64,000 nt of DNA from positions 39,643,984-39,707,983 of the forward strand of contig CM067504.1 of assembly GCA_034509495.1 (NCBI GenBank), written 5' to 3'. Positions 34,265 through 64,000 of the stretch are shown here, piece after piece (within the stretch, counting starts at the first letter, position 1; each line of letters starts with the position of its first letter). The position numbers were made by a program, and so were the translations under genes. This stretch comes from Acestrorhynchus altus (lineage: Eukaryota > Chordata > Actinopteri > Characiformes > Acestrorhynchidae). Below the pieces are notes generated by a model. That model was not told the origin of the DNA. It was given only the letters and a program-made list of their open reading frames with translations, and did not search any database.

Positions 34265-35062
34265 CCAGAGGAAAGTAGAGGTGGGCGATATGTTGTAAAT
34301 ATCGATGTATTCCAAACTATTTTTAAACAAGATAAAAAATCATATCATAATATCATTCAGTGCAGTTTGCTGAGTCAGTGTAATATTTCAGAGTGTGATT
34401 TTCTTATTTATTATTTAAAAATGCATACCCCGTTAGCAGGAGTGCAGCAGCCCACTGATGGCAAAACAAACGATATTTATGTTATATTATTAAATTCATT
34501 AAATGGAATTATATTATTTATTATCTTTCATTTTACTGAATCATCGTATTTATTTAATCTTTTTATTTTAATGTATTGTCCAGTTTATTCCTTTTCCTTC
34601 TTTCATTATCTGCTGTAAATTAATTTAGTAATGAATTTTCATCAATCACAGTGTCAACAACAGCAGGTTTGGTCTGTATTTTTTTTTTTTTACCCTCACA
34701 GTTGTTTATATTACTTTTCATTGTTTTTTTTTCTATAAAAACTCATTTAAAATCTGTTTGTGATGAGGAGAATTAAAACTGGTTAGATCTTGCTCACAGG
34801 AGGAATAATCTGGGTGATCTGAGGGTGGACCATCAGTGGAAAATAGTCAGTGGGGTGTTGACCTTATCACGCCATCGGACCAATATATTACATATTACTT
34901 GGATACACAGATATTTACTATTTCAGTATGCACCATGTTTAATTTTACTATTACAAATTAATACTGATTAATGTTAAGGTTTCTATCCTCTGGTATCATA
35001 AACCACCATTTCTCTTAAGCATATCACGATATGAGTTTTGTGGTCATATCGCCCAGCCCTAT
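34265..35062. mobile_element. Non-autonomous TIR element of about 0.8 kb
   Basis: The left end 'aggtgggcgatatg' and the reverse complement of the right end ('agggctgggcgatatg') are inverted repeats; 'aaatatcg' and 'tatcacgatatg' extend the palindrome inward. The interior is AT-rich with no transposase. Ends of this 'gggcgatat' type recur at 51040-51345 and, in diverged form, at 40928-41208. Confidence 0.65.
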
Positions 35063-37180
35063 TGTAAAGTAGAAAGCATTCTATTTATGTCATTTTTGTT
35101 GTGTATTACAGTTTATTATTGGTTTAATGTCAATCAGAATGTTGTATAACATAAATACAAGTTTGTCTAAAATGAGTAGATCTAACATTTGGGTTGACTG
35201 TGGTGCTACAGCCAAACAAACCCAACCCAAGTAATAAGCTTGCTGTTTAATAAGACATAAAATAATGAGCATGGCTTATTTCACTTCAGCAGAATGTGAA
35301 ACAGCATGACATTGCTGTAGAGAGAGGATAGCAGCCTCCCTTGCAGCCGACACACACAAGATGGCACATTGTCTTATTCAGATAAATCTCCAGGGTAATA
35401 ACAAGTATGGCAGTAACAGCACCATGCTGTGTATCAGCTACAGAGCTCGTTAAAATAGAAATGAGCGACTCCATTTTGGTCATCCACCAAGGCTGCACTG
35501 AACTCTGGGTGTGTGTTATTGGGCCATTGTAATCCTAGGAAGCGCACTGACATTTAGCCAGACTTGCAGTTCTTTTGTTGCTGCCGGACCTGGTATCTGT
35601 CCCTCGGAACCCGTAGCTGACTCGGCATGATCTTTTCATGCTCAGATCATACACCCTGGCCCTCTGCTTTCTCAGAGCAGTGAGATACTGTACATCAGTG
35701 GTTCTCAAACCGGGGTACGTCTTCCCAAGGTGGAACACCAGATGAAATCTGAAAAATTGCTGCAGGGACCAAAACAAAGTCTAATTTTATTTAATAACAA
35801 TTGTTTGTCTTGAATGCTTAACCTGTTAGACCCCGTATGTAAAGAAACTTAGTTTTCTGGACTAGGGCTGCACAATATATTGTTGGAGCATCGTCATCAC
35901 AATGTGTGCATGCACAATGGTCACATTGTTGTATGGCAATGGAAAATTCACACTGATCTCATTTCCAGTGACTTATCTAGCAGATGCAGGTTTGATCTAC
36001 CCAATATCATGTACTTTCCTCCATTTTTAATAGACAGAGTACATTATGATATATTGGAGAAAGTCCTGTATTTTTAATTTGCAATATATATCGCAGAACA
36101 AACCTTTTTTTCTTGCATCTTGCAGCCTTATTCTGGACCTCGAGTTCCCATTTCTCTCATAACTGAAGTATTATGATAATTAACATTATAGGACCTACAG
36201 TAGAACCTTGGTAGACTCCGCAAGATATGCTAAAACAGTTACTAATTCACAATATTCTTTGCATTAGGATTAACAGCTGAATAATTAACCTAGGGTTCAA
36301 GAGGAGGCTATGTAGATAATGAAGTGGAGACTGCGGTCTAAACCAGGAGTGTCTGGACACTGGCCCTGAAAGTTTCAGGTTCTATAGTTCTGAATATTTT
36401 TTAATGAGCCCTGAATTTTATAATTAATCAACAGCCAGGGAGCCTCCCAGCCACCCCTGGTTGATCCAAAAACATAATTACGAATGAATGCTGCCCCTCG
36501 CAGAAGAACTCAGTTGTGTCCTGCCAGTCAGGCGACACCCCTGGTGTAAACACTGTACACTACACTGCTGCACGCTCCACACTTCTGAGACGTCTCAGTA
36601 GACTTACTACACTGACCAACCACAAGTAGTCAATCATCCTACCACACTGCCTTACAGATCGCAAAAGCAGATAGACCCCACAGAGTTGGACAGGAACCAC
36701 TGAAAGGGATGATGAGTGATGTGGGAAAGGTCTAGTCTGGGGTATTCATGTGAATGTGATGGCTTGTAGGTGGCACACGGAAGTTATACTTTGATCATGG
36801 GTGGTACGTGGACTTCAAAAATGTGAGGAGCACTGCATGGCCTGGTTGCTGTAAGGAGGGGAAGCAAATATCAGATGTCTCTTAATCTTTATATATGTCA
36901 TTTAATTTCAGAAGAAAGGCTGTCTGGGTCAATATTCCCTTTGCCATCGTCTAGCATTTGAATTAAATGACTAAATTATTCAATTATTAATGATTTGAAT
37001 TGTTAAACATCAGCTATATGGCTTGCAAATGTTTCGGCCTTGATATGGCAAGTCCACATTTACCCTTTTGCTTGGCTGGAATCAAATGCCGCAGGTGCTC
37101 TGCAGGAGCATTATGATAATTATAATAAAAGGTTGCGCTGGATAATGTGACATTCCTCGTCCTCACTATTTTTTTTTTCC
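35063..37180. other. Intergenic or kif1a 5' intron; little recognised
   Basis: No gene is seen. A 'ctagggctgcacaatatatt' end at about 35863 marks another single TIR-like terminus. The rest is unassigned and lies within the first intron if the non-coding exon near 32.7 kb is correct. Confidence 0.45.
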
Positions 37181-37182
37181 AG

Positions 37183-37237
37183 CAGGTGTGAACATTGGTC
37201 TGGGAAGCACACAGTGGGACACACATAAAGAGGCACC
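37183..37237 (+). other. kif1a 5' UTR segment of the first coding exon
   Basis: A long T-tract ending tttccag (37181-37182) makes a strong splice acceptor, followed by 55 nt of leader and a good Kozak context (caccATGG). A second AG at 37184-37185 could also be used. This shows that transcription starts further upstream. Confidence 0.65.
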
Positions 37238-60662
<23,425 letters not shown>

Positions 60663-61965
60663 GTAAGAAAGTCTGCAGTCCCCACTGGACCTGGTTTACT
60701 TGTATTTCATTATGTGAGAGATTACATTCGGATGCTGCTGTGGATGACGTGAAGACGTCACGACAATGCATTACATCATGTTGTGGGTGTAGAGGACACA
60801 TATTTTCAGCATATTTTCTTAGCACCTCCAAATCCACAAACACCACCAACTTCTTCCTAAAACCCACCTCCCCAGCAGGCACCAAATATACTACAAAATA
60901 TGATTTCAGAAAACTCCAGTGTTGGACAGACATTGAATTTAGTTGAAAATGAAAATCAGGTTGATGTCAAAAACAAATTTTGGTTAATGCCAACCTCAGT
61001 CGAAACCTACAAAACATCAACATTGTCTTACGCCGTTAGAATTTCAATGCCCTGGACAACAGAAAACAAGAATGACCTAAAATGACACTAAAACAATTAA
61101 GACAAGAATTCACAATAATAAAAGACTAACAGACAAGAGAAACGGTGATGTGCTGGTCTGTGAGAGGAATAGAAGAAGGAGCAGCTGGCGGTGCAGTGAG
61201 TGAGTGGAGTTCATTACAGTGACATAGCAACTATAATTTGACAGAACAAAATCTAACAATAAAAGATAAGATTAAAATATTAAATATTATATTCATTCAT
61301 TCATTAAATGATTTATTTCCTACTGTTTGTATTTTCTGAGCTGTTGTGTAACAGCACTGAAATACGTGTATTGTTTAAAATAGCTCAGAACATACTGATC
61401 TACAGAACATGGGCAAGCAGAGGTTGGGTTTTGGTCACCATACCTCACAACCAAAACAAATAGTAGGCACTGTGCTACAGTAAATTAAACATATTAGACA
61501 TATTAGCCTTGACATGTCACGGCTTTGAGTTTTGGTCACCTGACATCACGACCTACGATAAACCAGAAAACGTCTTTCAACACTGGTGGCCAGCTGGGAC
61601 AAGTTTGAATCCCAGTGAGGCAAGAAGTCTACAGGTGGACAATTCCTGCTTTGCAATGCTGAAAATATTGGACTCACAGTTTTTAATGGCATTATCTTTA
61701 AATGACCTTTAGCTGCATTGGGCCAGTTTAAGTCCATAAACCTCTTTAAGAATTTCTGATAAAGATTTTTCCCATGTTGCCTTCCAAAGAGGATTACCCG
61801 CACTGCCCAGTCTGTCCTTCTGCGGTGTCATCTAATTATTAATGAATTATGAACTCTTTCTTAATCGGAATCAGGTGTGTTGGTTTCAGAAAACACAAAT
61901 CTGTGTGTTGTATGTGGGCCTCCAGCACTGCAGTTAGAAAACACTGCTCTAATGTTATACATGAC
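60663..61965. other. kif1a intron 12, no recognised feature
   Basis: Intron sequence after the last coding exon seen. A piece at about 61870-61955 resembles the dispersed repeat at 18900-18995. No exon is recognised. Confidence 0.5.
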
Positions 61966-61969
61966 TCAC

Positions 61970-62632
61970 GCTGCATTTACACTGCTCTGGCATGTCGATG
62001 GACGTGAACACCCATCCCCTCTCCAGCAGCCTCCGACTGAAAGCATTATCCAATTGAAAGCATGTCCTGCTGAAGCTGTATTTTAATAATAAATGAGCTG
62101 ACCTGTGATCAACTCGATATCCAGCTTGGAATACAACCACCGCGTGGCTAAAAAACACACACGATGGAGGCAGATGAGGGAATGAGTGGTTATAATGAGG
62201 AGTCCTGAGGCCATTTAACCATAAACAAACACAAAATATCCATCAGAATCCATCCGATTTCCGAGCTGTGTAGCATTTCTATAGTCGTTACAAGCTGCAA
62301 GGCAAAGAAATGCACACATAAAACCAATCAAAATAAGTTGAAATATATAGAAATATATTGCAAATATGCAAATCATATCGTCTGATTGTTGCCGACACAC
62401 AGCCTTATTGTGGATAAAGTATCACTATTACCCAACAATACTCTACTATTATCTTCTGATAAGACAGATTCGTTTGCATAGAATTTGCTACGTTTTTGTC
62501 CCGGATTTGACATATTGGTCCCATTATGCAACCAGCAGCTGCATCTGATGGAAGTGGAGCTTCTCATTGAAAACGAGTGGGATACGGGATACATCGTTGT
62601 GTGTTGAGGCACCAGAACAGTGTAAATGCAGC
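61970..62632. mobile_element. Non-autonomous TIR element of about 660 bp
   Basis: Perfect-but-one inverted ends: 'gctgcatttacactgctctg' at 61970-61989 and its inverse 'cagaacagtgtaaatgcagc' at 62613-62632. Inside are 'cccatc' and 'gatggaagtg' segments but no transposase. Immediately followed by a (CA)n array. Superfamily not determined. Confidence 0.65.
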
Positions 62633-62652
62633 ATAAGACAAACACGATCCCC

Positions 62653-62654
<2 letters not shown>

Positions 62655-62698
<44 letters not shown>
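62655..62698. repeat. (CA)n microsatellite
   Basis: Pure CA array of about 21 units. Confidence 0.95.
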
Positions 62699-62699
<1 letters not shown>

Positions 62700-63004
62700 T
62701 GAAATGCATCACTTTTGTCAGTGTAGAAAACGTTTTAACATCAGTTCTTCACTCATTCATTCACTGAGCCGCCCACCCTCTCGTCTGCACTCACCACTCT
62801 CACTCTTTCTCTCTCAACCCCTTTCACTTGTTTCTCTGTCTCTTCTGTATGGCCCCATGGCGTGCTGGTAGAAGGTTTTTAGAGCAGAGCATTTTTAATT
62901 CAGCCCTCAGGGGTCTGTCCACCGTAGTGTGTAATGTCTGAAGTTTCTGAAGCTGTTTGAGCTTCTAGTTGCCTGGAGCTTCTTGGCCTTTGTGTTAAAA
63001 TGAG

Positions 63005-63009
<5 letters not shown>

Positions 63010-63061
<52 letters not shown>
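63010..63061. repeat. (TC)n microsatellite
   Basis: Pure TC array of about 26 units, followed by pyrimidine-rich sequence to about 63120. Confidence 0.95.
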
Positions 63062-63063
<2 letters not shown>

Positions 63064-63170
63064 ATCTCTCTATCTCCCTCACTTTTCTTTCATTTGATCT
63101 TCTCGTTTCCTCCCTCTCTCCTGGTTTACTCTCCTCACTCTGTTGTTTCCGTTGTTGTTCTCTCTCTTAG

Positions 63171-63200
63171 CATATCGAGGCCCAGTTGATGACAACGCCG
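63171..63200 (+). CDS. kif1a: Candidate 30-nt optional kif1a exon
   Basis: After a long pyrimidine tract and ctcttag acceptor (63161-63170) come 30 nt that, joined in phase 1 to the preceding exon, read T-Y-R-G-P-V-D-D-N-A and keep phase 1 at a following GT (63201). Mammalian KIF1A has a short optional exon at this point of the neck region. The donor (GTTTGA) is weak and the peptide is not clearly homologous, so this is speculative. Confidence 0.2.
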
Positions 63201-64000
63201 GTTTGAAATGTGTGTTTCCTTGGCTCTCTGTCTCTCTATTTCTCTCTTTCTGTTTCTCTTTCCTGTGCTTTTTCAGCTTTCCTGGATGTGGCAGATCCCT
63301 GCAGCACCAGGGAGCTTTTGGCACCAGGGGCTGTTTTAAAGGATAAAATGAAGCAGTCACACAGTCACGTTCACGACCCGTCAGCTGAATGTTGGCTTGG
63401 TTAAGTTCCAGTAGCTTAAGGAGGTGCATGTGTAGACTAGCAACCAGGCTGTTGTGTCCCTGTACTTTCCTCATACTGACAAACAAACTTTTACTAAATT
63501 AAGTAAAGATCTTAAATAATCTTTGTCTTATGGAACCGTTGCTCAAAGAAACCTTTAGAGTACCTTTATTTTAGTACCCAAATTTACACCCCTCGTGATT
63601 TTGATCAGTTCGTGGTTTCGATTGATGTGTTAGGTCATCATAGACGGGAGGTAAGATATCAGATGCTTTACAGGAGCCTGTTTGTTGGTTTGATGTTTGA
63701 GCTTAAAGCACAGTTTGCTGTGCTTTGTGTTCACTGGTGCTGCAGGGCTGTGTTTTCTCTCCCTCTTTCTCTTTCTCTCTCTGTTTTTCCGTTGCTGCCT
63801 TTCTTTTTTGGCTTGCCTTGCTGAGCAGGTGGGATGTAGCAGTGTACAGTTGAACTGGCATCCATTCACCTCTCATTTAATTAGCCACCAAGTCCTGCTT
63901 TCATTGCAAAGCAATGCTGGCAGGTTTTAAATTAACTTTTCAATAGATGTTATGAAACAGAATGAGATTTGATCAGATCTGATGTCTCGGGAGCTCTTTG
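63201..64000. other. kif1a intron sequence to window end
   Basis: Pyrimidine-rich intron with no recognised exon. The known next coding exon of kinesin-3 motors (with a TNAL...GMSPSSSLSAL segment) is not found before 64000. Confidence 0.5.

Noticed and set aside
34211..34618. 135-codon open frame
   Set aside because: It overlaps the left half of a TIR element and has AT-biased, motif-free sequence.
63277..63403. Open frame after a ttttcag acceptor as the next kif1a exon
   Set aside because: Frame fits but no GT donor closes it and the peptide has no likeness to the kinesin-3 neck or the expected next exon.
63079..63486. 135-codon minus-strand open frame
   Set aside because: Low-complexity (Arg/Lys/Glu-rich) shadow of a pyrimidine-rich intron; no motif.

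Overview
The window is nuclear DNA from a bony fish, seen as five vertebrate protein-coding genes split into short exons by GT-AG introns, embedded in microsatellites and decayed Tc1/mariner-type transposons. The repeat style (many Tc1 relics, a palindromic MITE-like family, a short tRNA-like SINE-like family) suggests an otophysan such as a characin or catfish, but that is a weak inference and I cannot name a species. No bacterial, viral or CRISPR content was seen.

Layout: (1) 1-2.2 kb, the last coding exon and 3' UTR of bok (+). (2) 3.8-11.3 kb, complete atg4b (+, 13 exons, 393 codons), with an E-box palindrome in its upstream region. (3) 11.2-13.6 kb, complete dtymk (-, 5 exons, 212 codons), tail-to-tail with atg4b so that their poly(A) signals interleave. 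(4) 14.3-19.9 kb, complete agxt (-, 11 exons, 391 codons). (5) 21.3-26.8 kb, complete allantoinase, alln (-, 11 exons, 459 codons). (6) 27-37 kb, a gene-poor stretch of repeats with a candidate upstream non-coding exon of kif1a. (7) 37.2-60.7 kb, the first 12 coding exons of kif1a (+), covering the whole motor domain (394 codons); the rest lies beyond the window. All exon boundaries were worked out by hand from reading frame, splice sites and family similarity; phases close exactly in every gene.

The order bok-atg4b-dtymk-agxt-kif1a corresponds to the cluster on human 2q37.3. The extra gene is alln, a uricolytic enzyme functional in fish and amphibians but lost in humans. It sits next to, and on the same strand as, agxt. 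Allantoin breakdown ends in glyoxylate and AGXT removes glyoxylate, so the two neighbours act in one metabolic route; this is the most biologically suggestive feature of the window. The other genes serve apoptosis (bok), autophagy (atg4b), dTTP synthesis (dtymk) and axonal vesicle transport (kif1a).

The non-coding space is dominated by one internally deleted Tc1-like family (about 15 copies or fragments), a palindromic MITE-like family (6 copies), at least two other DDE transposase relics, several TIR-bounded non-autonomous elements and about 20 simple-sequence arrays. I found no clear evidence of an undescribed molecular system; the findings below are gene-structural, regulatory and transposon observations that can be tested.
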